Assembly: GCA_018239895.1 (NCBI GenBank)
Contig: JAFEGL010000051.1
Location: 1-41,635 of the forward strand
Direction of reading: 5' to 3'
Length of the DNA: 41,635 bases
Source of the DNA: Verrucomicrobiota bacterium
Lineage (GTDB): Bacteria > Chlamydiota > Chlamydiia > Chlamydiales > SM23-39
Shown: positions 16,129 through 26,231 of the stretch, one piece after another
How positions within the stretch are numbered: the stretch's first letter is position 1
How the letters are laid out: every line of letters starts with the position of its first letter
Made by a program: the position numbers and the translations under genes
Notes under the pieces: model-generated
Told to the model about the DNA's origin: nothing
What the model saw: the letters and a program-made list of their open reading frames with translations, nothing else
The model's database searches: none

Positions 16129-16767
16129 ATGAGCACATCTGTTATAGAGCAAAGAAAAGTGAGACCTGTCTTGAAGCACAAAGAAAGACGCCAGCGCGAA
16201 AAAGAAGAGATGAAGAGGACCATCTTGGAGGCCGGAATGGACCTCGTCAAGACTCAAGGGATCTCTGCATTGACTATCAGGTCGTTAGCTGAGCGGATCT
16301 CTTACAGCACCTCGATCATTTACGAATACTTCAAAAGCAAAGAAGAGATTTTCATCGCCTTGAATGAGATGCTCTACCAGAAGCTTTTGGTGACCTTAAA
16401 AACCGTCCCCTATATCGAAGATCCTGAGCAGCATCTGTTAAAATTCATCAGGGTCAACGTCGATTTCTTTGAAAAAAACCAACATCTCATCGAGCTTTTT
16501 TCTCAGGAGTGTTTCGGGAGAGATATTTTTGAAAAGCCGCCAGAGTTTACGATCATCCGCGGGCTTTATGGCGATATCTTGAGAAGATGCCATTGCAAAC
16601 AGCTCAAAACTCAATTGGACATCGATAAAGCGCTCGATGTCATCCGATCGCTCCGGGTCGGGATGCTCATCTTGTCCCAGTACGAAAGATCAGCTGATCG
16701 GATGCAGCGAGTCCAAGACAGCCTTGAAAACGGGATTAGAACCCTTTTAAAAGGCTGGAATAGTTAG
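16129..16767 (+). CDS. TetR/AcrR-family transcriptional regulator
   Basis: 212 residues. After a basic tail, residues 30-80 form a typical TetR DNA-binding domain: TILEAGMDLVKTQG, then SALTIRSLAERISYS and TSIIYEYFKSKEEIF. The rest is the helical ligand-binding and dimer domain. The start at 16129 has AAGGGAG at 16117-16123; a longer frame from 16036 would run into the preceding gene. It lies 34 nt after module-family gene 4 on the same strand and ends 3 nt from the convergent clpX. Position makes it a candidate regulator of the module-family genes, whose promoters carry palindromes. No ligand or direct evidence of binding is available from sequence. Confidence 0.92.
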   Translation: MSTSVIEQRKVRPVLKHKERRQREKEEMKRTILEAGMDLVKTQGISALTIRSLAERISYSTSIIYEYFKSKEEIFIALNEMLYQKLLVTLKTVPYIEDPEQHLLKFIRVNVDFFEKNQHLIELFSQECFGRDIFEKPPEFTIIRGLYGDILRRCHCKQLKTQLDIDKALDVIRSLRVGMLILSQYERSADRMQRVQDSLENGIRTLLKGWNS

Positions 16768-16770
16768 TTT

Positions 16771-18000
16771 TTAAGCTGACTTATCTCGAATGACTTTCGG
16801 GGGAGCATTGTCGACGATGCAATTTCTGTCGATGATGATCTCTTTGATGGTCGGATCGGAAGGAACTTCAAACATCAGATCGCGCAAAATGTTCTCGGCG
16901 ATCATCCGCAAGGCCCTCGCGCCAGTCCCTGTCTTTTTCGCTTTTTCTGCCATCGCCCGAAGAGCCGAGTCGGTGAACTCAAGCTTGACATTCTCTTCTT
17001 GAAAGAGGTGTATGTATTGCTTGACGACCGCATTTTTCGGCTTAATGAGGATCTCGACGAGGTCTTCCGTGGTCAGCTCGTTGCAGTTGGCGATGCTGTT
17101 GAAACGGCCGACAAATTCGGGGATCATCCCAAACGAAATGAGATCCTCTGGCTCCACTTTCGAGAGGAGATAGTTCGTCTCATGGGTATCGAAGCTCCCC
17201 TTGGTGGCAGCGTCGAATCCGATCGTGCTTTTCCCCAACCGCTTGGCGACCATTTTATCGAGGTGGACGAAGGCGCCCCCGACGATAAAGAGGATATTTT
17301 GGGTGTTGACCTTGATGTACTCTTGGTTCGGGTGCTTCCGTCCGCCTTTCGGGGGGACGTTGGCGACGGTCCCTTCGACGATCTTCAGAAGGGCCTGTTG
17401 GACGCCTTCTCCCGATACATCGCGGGTGATCGAGACGTTCGAGGTAGTTTTTCGGATCTTGTCGATCTCATCGACGTAGATGATCCCATGCTCCGCCTTG
17501 GCGACATCGTAATCGGCCGCTTGGAGGAGGCGCAAGATGATGTTTTCGACGTCTTCGCCCACGTAGCCAGCCTCTGTGAGGGTCGTGGCATCCGAGATGG
17601 CAAAGGGGACGTCCAGGATCATAGCGAGCGTTCTGGCGATCAGAGTCTTGCCCGATCCGGTCGGTCCGATCAGCATCACATTCGATTTGCTGTACTCGAT
17701 CTCATTTTGTTTTGATAGAGAGCGGATCCGCTTGTAGTGGTTATAGACCGCTACGGAGATCGTCCTCTTCGCCGTCTCTTGGCCAATGATGTATTCGTCG
17801 AGGTGGGCCTTGATCTCTTTTGGCTTCAAGAGCTTCATCTCATAAGAGACCGGCTTTTTCTGGATGATATCTACGCACAATGTGACGCATTTATCGCAGA
17901 TATAGGCGCTGGGTCCTGAGATCAGCTTCTCGACGATATCTTCAGTGCGGCCGCAAAAAGAACAGGTCGCCGCTTCGGTGGGGGGATTTTTTTTGCTCAT
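16771..18000 (-). CDS. clpX: ATP-dependent Clp protease ATP-binding subunit ClpX
   Basis: 409 residues, full length. An N-terminal zinc-binding domain has C13-x2-C16 and C35-x2-C38. The AAA+ core has Walker A GPTGSGKT (112-119), Walker [11 protein letters not shown] and the sensor-2 region [10 protein letters not shown]. The IGF loop that docks on ClpP is present (STIGFDA). ClpX unfolds tagged or folded proteins with ATP and feeds them to ClpP in the cytoplasm. Its start overlaps the end of clpP by 4 nt, so the two are co-translated. The order tig-clpP-clpX is conserved in chlamydiae. Confidence 0.98.
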   Translation of the reverse strand: MSKKNPPTEAATCSFCGRTEDIVEKLISGPSAYICDKCVTLCVDIIQKKPVSYEMKLLKPKEIKAHLDEYIIGQETAKRTISVAVYNHYKRIRSLSKQNEIEYSKSNVMLIGPTGSGKTLIARTLAMILDVPFAISDATTLTEAGYVGEDVENIILRLLQAADYDVAKAEHGIIYVDEIDKIRKTTSNVSITRDVSGEGVQQALLKIVEGTVANVPPKGGRKHPNQEYIKVNTQNILFIVGGAFVHLDKMVAKRLGKSTIGFDAATKGSFDTHETNYLLSKVEPEDLISFGMIPEFVGRFNSIANCNELTTEDLVEILIKPKNAVVKQYIHLFQEENVKLEFTDSALRAMAEKAKKTGTGARALRMIAENILRDLMFEVPSDPTIKEIIIDRNCIVDNAPPKVIRDKSA

Positions 18001-18635
18001 GTTGTGACAGCCGAATTAAGTTCTTGAGAGCGTCTTTCGCTTTGAGCGGCGAGGTGGGCCGGTTTTGCGACGTGGTCGACAATGCCGTAGGCCAAAGCGG
18101 CTTCAGGATTCATATGGAAATCTCTCTCTGAGTCTTCCAAGACCTTCTCGATCGATTGGCCTGTGAATCGGGACATCAAAGTCGAGGTGATTTCTTTCAA
18201 GGTGAGGATCTCTCTTGCTTGGAGGGCAATGTCTTCGGACGTCCCCATGACGCCGCCGTAAGGCTGGTGGATCATGATCCGGCTGTGGGGGAGGGCGAAT
18301 CGTTTACCTTTCGTTCCGGCCGCTAAAAGAAGCGCTGCCATCGAGGCTGCTTGGCCGATGCAGTAGGTATTGATATCGCAGCCGAGGAACTGCATCGTGT
18401 CGAGAATCGCAAGTCCCGCGGTGATGTGGCCGCCGGCCGAGTTGATGTAGAGGTTGATATCCTTTTTCGGATCTTCCATCTTGAGAAAGAGGAGCTGGGC
18501 GACGACAACGTTGGCGACTTGATCGGTGATGTCGGTTCCGATAAAGATGATTCGGTCTTTTAAAAGCCGGGAGTAGATATCCATCGAGCGTTCGCCGCGT
18601 CCGGTATCTTCAATCACGTAGGGTGTTAGTGACAT
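17997..18635 (-). CDS. clpP: ATP-dependent Clp protease proteolytic subunit
   Basis: 212 residues. The serine protease triad is visible: S98 in GQAASMA, H123 in MIHQP and D172 in DSERDF. The protein forms the tetradecameric peptidase barrel that degrades substrates delivered by ClpX. AGGA precedes the ATG. In chlamydiae, which usually have two ClpP paralogues, the copy cotranscribed with clpX is the one generally called ClpP2; the synteny here fits that copy. Downstream overlap with clpX is 4 nt. Upstream lies a 230-nt gap holding a long palindrome. Confidence 0.97.
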   Translation of the reverse strand: MSLTPYVIEDTGRGERSMDIYSRLLKDRIIFIGTDITDQVANVVVAQLLFLKMEDPKKDINLYINSAGGHITAGLAILDTMQFLGCDINTYCIGQAASMAALLLAAGTKGKRFALPHSRIMIHQPYGGVMGTSEDIALQAREILTLKEITSTLMSRFTGQSIEKVLEDSERDFHMNPEAALAYGIVDHVAKPAHLAAQSERRSQELNSAVTT

Positions 18636-18660
18636 ATCAATCCTATTAAGCTGGTTGTAC

Positions 18661-18826
18661 GACTAGTAATGGATTCAATTTCTGTCGATTTTAGGGTTCT
18701 TTTGGCCAAATTTCAATCTAAAATCGGGGGGTAATATTTCTCCCGTATATGGACCCCCCGATTTTAGATTGAAATTTGGCGCGAAACAATCCCTAAAATC
18801 GACGAAACCTGAATCCATTACCAGTC
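18661..18826. repeat. Long palindromic repeat between tig and clpP
   Basis: Arms 18661-18731 and 18754-18826 are reverse complements with scattered differences. The innermost 30 bp (CCAAATTTCAATC onward to GGGGGG) match perfectly. The loop is 22 nt. The outer ends read GACTxGTAATGGATTC. It could be a mobile miniature element, or act as an RNA hairpin limiting read-through from tig into clpPX. No T-run terminator is attached. Confidence 0.8.
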
Positions 18827-18868
18827 TCTAATAGCCAATACTAGTGATCGACGAGAACTGGGTCAAGT

Positions 18869-20182
18869 TTATTTCGGCTTTGCTTGCTCGAGTATGTATT
18901 CCTGAGCTTTCGCTAGGATGACTTTCGAGAGAGCTAAAGCAAAAACTTCTCTTGGTATCCGGTCGGCCTGGATATTGCGGTGTCCAAAGGAGTGCATCGT
19001 AGAGATGGCTTCGTCTTGGATCTCTTTGTGAGTGATGGGGAGGTTGGCTTGCTGGACGACCCCTCTCGAAAGATAGAAGAGGCGGACGGCTTGGGCCGAC
19101 TCGATCGAAAGTTTTTCTTCTACTTTTTCCCGTTCTTCCTGAGACATTTTTTCCCAGTTCGCTTTGAACTTGGGATCTTGCATCAATTGTTGTTTCCGGT
19201 GTTTTTTCTCGGTTTCAACTAAGGAAGTGGGCAAGTCGAAGGCGTACTGCTCTGTGATGAAGTCGTTGACTTGATCATATAGGCTTTCTTTGACTTTTTC
19301 GTCGGCGCGGTCGTTCAACATTTTAGTGATCGATTCGCGCATAACCTGGACGTTTTCAGCTCCGACTTTCTTGGCAAACTCGTCGTTCAATTCGGGTAAA
19401 ATCGCCTCTTCGACCTTCAACACGCTCAAGCGAACTTGCTTAGGTTTGAACTCTTTTTTCTCTTCTTCGGTGGCTGTATCGTCGGCTTCGCTCATCCCTT
19501 CGAGGACGTCGCCGGCTTTAGCTCCCTTGACCATCTCTTTCATCCAGGAGGCCATTCTCTCTTTCGAGACTTCGAAGCGGATATGGTGAAATACTTTTTG
19601 AGACTCCCCATTCTCAATCGTGTCGAGATCGATCATGATGTAGTCGCCATCTTGGATGGGGCGGTCTGAGACAGGCTTCCACTCGGCGTAGAAGAACATC
19701 ATTTGACGGATGGCTTCTTCGATCTGTTTTTCTGCCACTTCAGGGCGGTCGACTGTCTTAGCTACAAATAATTTAGGGTCGACGGTGGGGATTTTTGGCT
19801 CAGTTTCGAAGCTGAATACGACCTCAGCGCTTTCTTCGGAGTGGTTTTTCAAGTCGAAGGTGATCTGGGCGTTGTTGTTTAGAAGGGGAATTCGGGCCAG
19901 TTTTTGGGCTTCTGCGTAAGCGATGTCGGCGATCGACTTATGCATCTGCTTTTCGACGTCGTTAGGGTATCGCTTTAAAATAATTTCTTCGGGGGCGCGG
20001 CCTTTGCGGAAGCCTGGCAAAGCCACTTCTTTACTGACCGTCTTGACAGCCGATCTCCGGGCTTCTCTGACGATTTTTTGAGAGACCTTTACATCGAGTT
20101 CGATGCGGCAGGCAGGTTTTCTTTTAACGGAGACTTGTACGTCTTCAGTTTTAATATCTTCATTATTGGCTGTTGCTGTCAC
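18869..20182 (-). CDS. tig: Trigger factor, ribosome-associated chaperone
   Basis: 437 residues. The N-terminal ribosome-docking signature GFRKGRAP (57-64) is present. A PPIase (FKBP-like) domain follows (about 160-240, with DGDYIMIDLDT), and then the long helical C-terminal chaperone arms. The protein binds nascent chains at the ribosome exit and aids folding. The start is GTG at 20182, with AAGAAGG six bases upstream. The tRNA-Gly gene lies only 26 nt upstream on the same strand, so the two may share a transcript. tig-clpP-clpX on one strand is the usual chlamydial arrangement. Confidence 0.96.
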   Translation of the reverse strand: MTATANNEDIKTEDVQVSVKRKPACRIELDVKVSQKIVREARRSAVKTVSKEVALPGFRKGRAPEEIILKRYPNDVEKQMHKSIADIAYAEAQKLARIPLLNNNAQITFDLKNHSEESAEVVFSFETEPKIPTVDPKLFVAKTVDRPEVAEKQIEEAIRQMMFFYAEWKPVSDRPIQDGDYIMIDLDTIENGESQKVFHHIRFEVSKERMASWMKEMVKGAKAGDVLEGMSEADDTATEEEKKEFKPKQVRLSVLKVEEAILPELNDEFAKKVGAENVQVMRESITKMLNDRADEKVKESLYDQVNDFITEQYAFDLPTSLVETEKKHRKQQLMQDPKFKANWEKMSQEEREKVEEKLSIESAQAVRLFYLSRGVVQQANLPITHKEIQDEAISTMHSFGHRNIQADRIPREVFALALSKVILAKAQEYILEQAKPK

Positions 20183-20208
20183 TGGGAACCTTCTTAAGAC
20201 TTAAGAGT

Positions 20209-20280
20209 AGCGGGTGATGAGGCTCGAACTCACGACCCTCACGTTGGCAACGTGATGCTCTACCACTGAGCTACACCCGC
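20209..20280 (-). tRNA. tRNA-Gly (GCC anticodon)
   Basis: On the minus strand a full cloverleaf reads: acceptor GCGGGTG paired with CACCCGC, D-arm GCTCAGTGGTAGAGC, anticodon stem TCACG/CGTGA with loop TTGCCAA (anticodon GCC), and T-arm GTGAG-TTCGAGC-CTCAT... with a discriminator T. CCA is not encoded. It lies just upstream of tig. Confidence 0.97.
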
Positions 20281-20789
20281 AATGCATAAAGGCTCTGAAT
20301 ATAAGCGGAGAAGTTATTTTATGCAAGGGAGATTCGTTATTTGAAAAAAATACTGGATGAATGGGGACAAGGCGCCCCGTTCCAGAGGTTCCGCACTTTG
20401 CGCGCCGCCTAAAGGCGGCGCGCCCTATTTTCTATCTGGGGTGCGGGGCGGAGCCCTGCATCGTTTCATCGTTAGCTGCGCCTCGCAGCGTTGATCGTTT
20501 AGCCGCGCTTCGCGGCGTATCCTGTTCCCTGTCTTAACCCAGAGTACAGGATACGCCGCCAAGCGCGGCTCACATGATGCAGGGCTCCGCCCCGCGCACC
20601 CCCGACGGTTTTCTCAAGCCGCCAAGCGGCGGCGCGCAGTCCGATTTAATTTCTTTTTCCAATGTGGGTTTTAACATCATTATTTGTTGGAGAAATTTTT
20701 TTTTGGTTGCAGCAGTTTTAAAAAAAAGGTAAAACCTGATCTTTGCGCGAGGCCTCGTTGTAATTCGCGCTCCGTCAAAGGAATGGGTT
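20281..20789. other. Non-coding gap upstream of the SNF2 gene
   Basis: This 509-bp stretch has no supported gene. It holds the large GC-rich palindrome at 20400-20637 and an AT-rich end with an AAAGGA ribosome site (20777-20782) for the helicase. Short frames inside it follow the palindrome. Confidence 0.7.
20400..20637. repeat. Nested GC-rich palindromic element
   Basis: An innermost pair (20500-20525 with 20546-20573) and a middle pair (20438-20464 with 20573-20602) are imperfect reverse complements around a 20-base loop. At the outside, GCGCGCCGCC-TAAA-GGCGGCGCGC (20400-20423) forms its own perfect hairpin and resembles GGCGGCGCGC at 20627-20637. The left arm has an extra duplicated copy of about 25 bp (20468-20491 and 20493-20518). 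No transposase is present. Confidence 0.75.
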
Positions 20790-23700
20790 ATGCTCAATTT
20801 TCGGAAGCTACGTCAGGATTTCTCCTCGGCTATCTTAAAGGAGGGTCGCCAACTCTACGAAAAAAATAAGATCCTCGCCGCCAAAATCATCCGACTTGAC
20901 AATGAAGTTATAAGATTCAATTGCAGAATTCTGGGCAACTTCGACAATACGTACGAGAGCGAAATCGAGGTCGACCGGTTCGAGTCCCAAACGATCCATA
21001 CAAACTGCGATTGCCCCAGCCGTTTCGACTGCGTCCACTTGGCTGCACTGATCTTTTTCTTGGAAGAAAAAATTGACGCTTTGTTGATCGAATATTCGAA
21101 GGATGCCGATATCTCCAAGAGCGATGCGCTCAATAGCGCTCAGAAAAAAGAGCTCCTGGAAACAATTAAAGAGGCGGAAACGAAGGAAGTCGTCAAACAG
21201 GATGCGAGATACCAGAAACAGGTCCTGCAAGAATATGTAGCCTCCTCCGATGTTTTGTCCCATTCTCCTTTTTTCCTGCCGTCAGAAGAGAGTTCATTGG
21301 CGCAGGCGGAATTGGCCGTCGTATTCAACCCGCAGTCGTTCCAGCAAAAGGGGAAAGTCGAGTTCCAGCTGGCCTTAAGATTGCCGTTTCGCTCGAAACC
21401 GCTCCAGATTTCCCACTTGAAAGGCTTCTTGGAGGCGGTCTGGTACGAAGAGCCTCTTTTTGTCGCAGGTCGGAGACTGTTCTTTTCTCTCAAGAGCTTC
21501 GACCCAGCCGGAGCCGCTCTGCTGCAGATCATTTTAGATCACGGCCGTGTGCAGGAAAATAACCAGAATGAGAGAGCTCAAAGAGTCGCTCAATTTGATC
21601 CGGAGATTTTCGGCCAGCTGCTGGCCAAAATGTACGAGATCGCCGTCGAGCAGGCGGGGCCGAGAGGATTCAAGGATCTCGACGATGAGCTGCCGACGCT
21701 TCCTTGCTTGTATATCGGCACATTGGAGACCCCTTTAAGATACTCGCCGAAACCTGTTGGCCTGAGATTCCAATTGGAATATATCGAGCCGCCTGGAGCC
21801 AAGCTGTTGATGAAGCCTCAGATCCTGGTGGGGGAGAATGCGCTGAACTTGGAGGATGCGGTCCTCTTCGAGTGCGCCCAGCCGGGGATGATTTACCAAG
21901 ACGCCTACTACCGATTCCTACCGATCATCAAGAGGATGCACCTTCTGAATTTGCCTCAGATCCGAAACATGACGATCCCAGAGCCGCTCTTTGGCACGTT
22001 TGTCGAAAATGCGCTGCCTGAACTGAAGCGGTTTTCTGAACTGTCGAATTTAGAGGTGATCGAAAAATTTGTAACCCTTCCGTTCACAGGGAAACTAGGA
22101 GCACGCTGCCATCTTTCATATCTCGATGGAGAGCTGGAAGCGGCTCTGTTCTTCTCTTACGAGGGCCAAGAGGTTCCCGCTTCGGCTGTGAAGCTGTCGT
22201 ACGACGAGATCAAGACATTCGTGACAGGGCAGGGGATTTTGGCTCGAAATCTGGTTGAAGAGCGGCAGATCGTCGAAGATTTGTTCCAAGATTTTGTCTA
22301 CAGCCCGCAGACGTCGACATTCGTAGCCAAGACGGAAAAAAAGATCGTCGAATTCATGACGGGTGTGATTCCGAGAAATCAGCACCGGGTCAACTTCGAG
22401 TGTCCGCAAAATCTGTTGGATCAGTTTATCTACGACGAGTCGACGTTCAAGTTGAATTTGGATGCGAGCGATACGGTCGGCTACTACGAGATCGATTTGA
22501 AAGTCAATGGGGCTCTGAAAGGGGTGAAGCTGGAACTTCTTTGGGAATGTCTCGCTTCGAAGCGCTCCTATCTGGAACTCGATGCAAACAAGGCAAGAGG
22601 AAAAGAGTCTCCGAATCGGTTCTCGAAAATTTTGGTGCTCGATCTCGAAAGAATTTCTAAAGTTGTCCAGCTCTTTGATGAATTGGGGATCAAAAAACTC
22701 GATGAGCACAAAGAGCAAAAACCTCTCTGGAACTTAGCGACGATCGATCCGAAAGCGTTCGATGGGCTGCCGGTCGATTTCCATATGTCGCCGAAATTGC
22801 TCCAAATCAGAAGTCAGATGTTGGGCGAAACGGTTCTGAAGCCATCGCCTGTGCCGAAAGATGTCCACGCCGATCTGAGACCTTACCAGGCAGAAGGGGT
22901 CCACTGGCTCGAAAGGCTCCGCTCCATGTATCTCAACGGGATTTTGGCCGACGACATGGGCTTGGGAAAAACGCTTCAGGCGATCTCGGCGATCACGCAG
23001 AATATCAACAAGAACAAAGAGGCCAAATCGCTGATCGTCTGCCCCACTTCGCTCTTGTATAACTGGAAGGAAGAGCTCCATAAGTTCAATCCCAAACTCC
23101 GGGCGATCGTCATCGATGGGATTCCGAACCAGCGGAAAAAGCTCTTGGCCAAGATGGGCTCTTACGATGTGATCATCACTTCGTACACACTGCTCCAAAA
23201 GGATATCGAGACCTATAGCCAGACGCCATTTTCCTATGCGATTCTCGACGAGGCGCAGCATATCAAGAACCGAGGCACCAGAAATGCGAAATCGGTCAAA
23301 ATGATCCAGGCGGCCCACCGGCTGATCTTGACAGGCACGCCGATCGAAAATTCGCTCGACGAGCTCTGGAGCTTGATGGATTTCTTGATGCCAGGTTTCC
23401 TGAGCACCTACGACCGGTTCTTGGAAAAATACATCCGGGTCACCGGAGCTCAGCAGGCGCAAAATATCGAGTATCTCCGGAAAAAAGTCTCTCCGTTCAT
23501 CTTGCGCCGCATGAAGAGCGATGTACTCCAAGACTTGCCGCCTGTGTCGGAAATCGTCTACCATTGCCAGCTCTCCGATACGCAGATGGATCTCTACAAA
23601 TCGTACGCCGCATCGGCTCGAGACGAACTGGTCAAATTGGTGGAGCGCGATGGATTCGACAAGGTTCAGATCCACGTTCTCGCGACCCTGACCCGCCTCA

Positions 23701-24266
23701 AGCAGATCTGCTGCCACCCGGCTATCTTTGCCAAAGAGAGAGCCGAAATCGGCGATTCGGCAAAATACGAGATGCTTTTGGAACTGCTTCAGACGCTTGT
23801 CGAAAGCAAACACAGAACGGTGATCTTCAGCCAATACACCCGGATGCTCCAGATCATGCGGGAAGATTTCGAGCAGAGAGGAATTCCCTTTTGCTACCTG
23901 GATGGAACGACAAAAAACCGACTCGACATTGTCAAAGAGTTCAATGAGAACTCAAAGATCCCTGTCTTCCTCATCTCTCTCAAAGCGGGCGGGACGGGCC
24001 TCAACCTAGTGGGCGCCGACACGGTGATCCATTACGACATGTGGTGGAACCCAGCGGTGGAAAACCAAGCGACCGACCGGGTGCACAGAATTGGGCAGAA
24101 GAATTCCGTCTCGGCTTACAAACTCATCACATTGGGCACGATCGAAGAAAAGATCGTCGAGATGCAGAGACGCAAAAAAGGATTGGTCAAGAAAGTGGTG
24201 AGCTGCGATGATGAAGCCATTGCGAAATTGACCTGGGAAGATGTTTTAGAACTCTTACAGACTTGA
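20790..24266 (+). CDS. SWIM-domain SNF2-family helicase/ATPase
   Basis: 1158 residues. A SWIM zinc finger (C73-x-C75, C81-x-H83) lies at the N-terminus, followed by a long middle region and a C-terminal SNF2 ATPase with two RecA-like lobes. Visible motifs are DDMGLGKT (721-728), DEAQH (820-824), [35 protein letters not shown] and [10 protein letters not shown]. Such proteins translocate on double-stranded DNA using ATP; the chlamydial member (CT708 position) has no settled role. AAAGGA lies seven bases before the ATG. mreB follows after 7 nt, so the two are probably cotranscribed. Confidence 0.95.
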   Translation: MLNFRKLRQDFSSAILKEGRQLYEKNKILAAKIIRLDNEVIRFNCRILGNFDNTYESEIEVDRFESQTIHTNCDCPSRFDCVHLAALIFFLEEKIDALLIEYSKDADISKSDALNSAQKKELLETIKEAETKEVVKQDARYQKQVLQEYVASSDVLSHSPFFLPSEESSLAQAELAVVFNPQSFQQKGKVEFQLALRLPFRSKPLQISHLKGFLEAVWYEEPLFVAGRRLFFSLKSFDPAGAALLQIILDHGRVQENNQNERAQRVAQFDPEIFGQLLAKMYEIAVEQAGPRGFKDLDDELPTLPCLYIGTLETPLRYSPKPVGLRFQLEYIEPPGAKLLMKPQILVGENALNLEDAVLFECAQPGMIYQDAYYRFLPIIKRMHLLNLPQIRNMTIPEPLFGTFVENALPELKRFSELSNLEVIEKFVTLPFTGKLGARCHLSYLDGELEAALFFSYEGQEVPASAVKLSYDEIKTFVTGQGILARNLVEERQIVEDLFQDFVYSPQTSTFVAKTEKKIVEFMTGVIPRNQHRVNFECPQNLLDQFIYDESTFKLNLDASDTVGYYEIDLKVNGALKGVKLELLWECLASKRSYLELDANKARGKESPNRFSKILVLDLERISKVVQLFDELGIKKLDEHKEQKPLWNLATIDPKAFDGLPVDFHMSPKLLQIRSQMLGETVLKPSPVPKDVHADLRPYQAEGVHWLERLRSMYLNGILADDMGLGKTLQAISAITQNINKNKEAKSLIVCPTSLLYNWKEELHKFNPKLRAIVIDGIPNQRKKLLAKMGSYDVIITSYTLLQKDIETYSQTPFSYAILDEAQHIKNRGTRNAKSVKMIQAAHRLILTGTPIENSLDELWSLMDFLMPGFLSTYDRFLEKYIRVTGAQQAQNIEYLRKKVSPFILRRMKSDVLQDLPPVSEIVYHCQLSDTQMDLYKSYAASARDELVKLVERDGFDKVQIHVLATLTRLKQICCHPAIFAKERAEIGDSAKYEMLLELLQTLVESKHRTVIFSQYTRMLQIMREDFEQRGIPFCYLDGTTKNRLDIVKEFNENSKIPVFLISLKAGGTGLNLVGADTVIHYDMWWNPAVENQATDRVHRIGQKNSVSAYKLITLGTIEEKIVEMQRRKKGLVKKVVSCDDEAIAKLTWEDVLELLQT

Positions 24267-24273
24267 ACGAAGT

Positions 24274-25365
24274 ATGAATTTACCGAATAAAGAAGGCCTC
24301 AAACAATCACTCGATGAGATCAAGACTCTCTTGATGAAAAAATTTCACAGACTGTCGGGATTTTTCTCGAGCGATATTGGAATTGACTTAGGAACGGCAA
24401 ACACGCTGGTCTATGTCAGAGGCAAAGGGATCGTTCTCGCAGAGCCTTCTGTCGTCGCTGTAGATTCTCTTACCAACGAAGTTCTCGCTGTCGGCCACAA
24501 AGCCAAGGCGATGCTCGGCAAAACACCCCGCAAAATTCACGCTGTCCGCCCCATGAAAGACGGGGTCATCGCCGATTTCGAAATCGCCGAAGGGATGATC
24601 AAAGCTCTTCTAAAAAGAGTGACTCCCGCTAGGAGTCTTTTCCGTCCCCGCATCCTCATTGCAGTTCCCTCTGGCATCACTGGCGTAGAAAAGCGGGCCG
24701 TGGAAGATTCTGCTCTCCATGCAGGGGCTCAAGAGGTCCTTCTCATCGAAGAGCCGATGGCTGCTGCGATTGGCGTCGATCTTCCCGTTCATGAGCCGTC
24801 TGGCAACATGATCATCGACATCGGCGGCGGTACGACAGAAATTGCGATCATTTCGCTCGGCGGTATTGTCGAGTCCCGCTCGCTCCGAATTGCCGGCGAC
24901 GAGTTCGACGATTGCATCATGAACTACATGCGCCGCACCTACAATCTCATGATCGGCCCCCGCTCGGCTGAAGAGATCAAGATGACGATCGGCTCAGCCT
25001 ATCCGCTCGGCAACAACGAGCTGGAGATGGAAGTGCGCGGCCGCGACCAAGTCGCGGGTCTTCCGATCACAAAAAGAATCAATTCCGTTGAAATCCGCGA
25101 ATGCCTCGCAGAGCCGATTCAACAGATCATCGAAAGCGTCAAGCTCACCCTCGAAAAGTGCCCTCCAGAACTCGCCGCCGACCTTGTCGAGCGGGGAATG
25201 GTTCTCGCTGGCGGGGGCGCCCTCATGAAGGGACTCGACAAGGCGCTCATCAAGGAGACCGGCCTTCCTGTCTTCGTCGCTCCCAATCCGCTCCTCGCCG
25301 TCTGCCTCGGCACCGGCAAAGCCCTCGAGTATCTCGATAAATTCAAGAAGCGAAAGCCTCTCTAA
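24274..25365 (+). CDS. mreB: Rod shape-determining actin homologue MreB
   Basis: 363 residues. The actin-fold phosphate-1 loop GIDLGTANT (36-44) follows an N-terminal extension of about 30 residues with amphipathic character ([19 protein letters not shown]), as in chlamydial MreB, where it is thought to aid membrane binding. Phosphate-2 ([12 protein letters not shown]) and the adenosine motif ([13 protein letters not shown]) are clear. MreB forms ATP-dependent filaments under the membrane that guide peptidoglycan synthesis, and in chlamydiae it supports division in place of FtsZ. The gene follows the SNF2 gene after 7 nt. A weak A-rich/T-rich sequence follows the stop, with no definite terminator. 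Confidence 0.97.
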   Translation: MNLPNKEGLKQSLDEIKTLLMKKFHRLSGFFSSDIGIDLGTANTLVYVRGKGIVLAEPSVVAVDSLTNEVLAVGHKAKAMLGKTPRKIHAVRPMKDGVIADFEIAEGMIKALLKRVTPARSLFRPRILIAVPSGITGVEKRAVEDSALHAGAQEVLLIEEPMAAAIGVDLPVHEPSGNMIIDIGGGTTEIAIISLGGIVESRSLRIAGDEFDDCIMNYMRRTYNLMIGPRSAEEIKMTIGSAYPLGNNELEMEVRGRDQVAGLPITKRINSVEIRECLAEPIQQIIESVKLTLEKCPPELAADLVERGMVLAGGGALMKGLDKALIKETGLPVFVAPNPLLAVCLGTGKALEYLDKFKKRKPL

Positions 25366-25421
25366 GTTCGTTTCAGAAAAAAAAGAGTCTGGTATCCTTT
25401 TTGCCCAAAAGGGAGGATGTC

Positions 25422-25703
25422 ATGTCTAGAGTAGGGTGTACGCAGCAAGAGTGGGATTCAAATGCCTGGCGTATCCAGTCGGATCTCCATAACCTTATGG
25501 GGAATCTGATGGAAAATCAAAATATTTCCCTAGCTGCAATCCAATCCTCATTTCAAAATGCTTTAAATCGCTTGAAAGTTCTTTGTGATGCCCGATGCGT
25601 TAACGAACTACCGGAACACCGTGTTCAGGTGATCGTCAATCTTCAGAATCTAGTAAATGGGGCTGCGAAAAAAGCTGAAGAATTGTTTGGGTTGATCTTG
25701 TAG
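25422..25703 (+). CDS. Small helical protein of unknown function
   Basis: 93 residues from the ATG at 25422, chosen because GGGAGG (25411-25416) is 5 nt upstream; an upstream TTG would lack a site. The sequence is amphipathic helical (SDLHNLMGNLMENQNISLAA and FQNALNRLKVL) with two Cys near the middle. No signal peptide or membrane segment. No family recognised. It opens the accessory region inserted between mreB and pckA relative to the Chlamydia order. The 85-nt gap to the next gene has no clear promoter, so the two may be cotranscribed. Confidence 0.65.
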   Translation: MSRVGCTQQEWDSNAWRIQSDLHNLMGNLMENQNISLAAIQSSFQNALNRLKVLCDARCVNELPEHRVQVIVNLQNLVNGAAKKAEELFGLIL

Positions 25704-25788
25704 TAGAACTTATTTTGTTGCTGAAAGAGGTCCTTTCATAAAATCTGTTCTTGATGTAGAATTTTCACCTTTTTTAAAGGAGTAAATC

Positions 25789-26160
25789 GTGTCTTCAGTT
25801 TTGAGAATGGGTTATAATTCATTAGAGGGCTCTATTGCCAGCATCCAGCAATTATCGTTTCATATTCCACCAAAAAATGGCGTCGCAAGGATTTGCGTTT
25901 TTGCAAAAGCATATCCGGATAAACGGCCCATCATCCATGAGATTGCAACGGATGAAGGGGATTTTAGCGGGCATGTTTTTAAAGTGAAAACGTACGGCGT
26001 GAATTTAAATAATTCCAGTTTTGTCTTGGATTTAAATGACTTGGAAAGACCGTTCAAACAGGTTTCCGAGCAAGGGGAACGGGGTTTTGAGTACAAAGTG
26101 CCTCAAAATGATGAGAGATTCAATATCTTGTGGAATCAGTTTTTTGAGCAGATGCAGTGA
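25789..26160 (+). CDS. Small protein of unknown function
   Basis: 123 residues, starting at GTG 25789 with AAAGGAG (25776-25782) six bases upstream. The sequence looks like a small mixed alpha/beta domain (ARICVFAKAYPD, GHVFKVKTYGVNLNNSSFVL) ending in NILWNQFFEQM. No signal peptide, membrane segment or known motif is visible. It follows another small gene on the same strand and is convergent with the GNAT-like gene, with a 71-nt gap that shows no strong terminator. Confidence 0.65.
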   Translation: MSSVLRMGYNSLEGSIASIQQLSFHIPPKNGVARICVFAKAYPDKRPIIHEIATDEGDFSGHVFKVKTYGVNLNNSSFVLDLNDLERPFKQVSEQGERGFEYKVPQNDERFNILWNQFFEQMQ

Positions 26161-26231
26161 AGTGAGATTTTTATCTCTTGGGTTTGGTTATCAAGAGGCA
26201 ATCTGCGAGGTGAGGGGCATTCAAGAGATTT

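Noticed and set aside
16999..17715. 238-codon open frame antisense to clpX
   Set aside because: Fully inside clpX, whose motifs are intact; Asp/Val-rich composition is typical of an antisense shadow.
18636..18868. CIRCE-type heat-shock operator before clpP
   Set aside because: No TTAGCACTC-N9-GAGTGCTAA sequence; the palindrome there has a different sequence and a 22-nt loop.
20209..20280. tRNA-Gly as an attachment site of an integrated element
   Set aside because: No integrase gene and no repeated tRNA 3' segment were found nearby.
22734..23834. 366-codon open frame antisense to the SNF2 helicase
   Set aside because: It lies wholly within the strongly conserved ATPase coding region on the other strand, has no recognisable content and no ribosome site; a codon-usage shadow.
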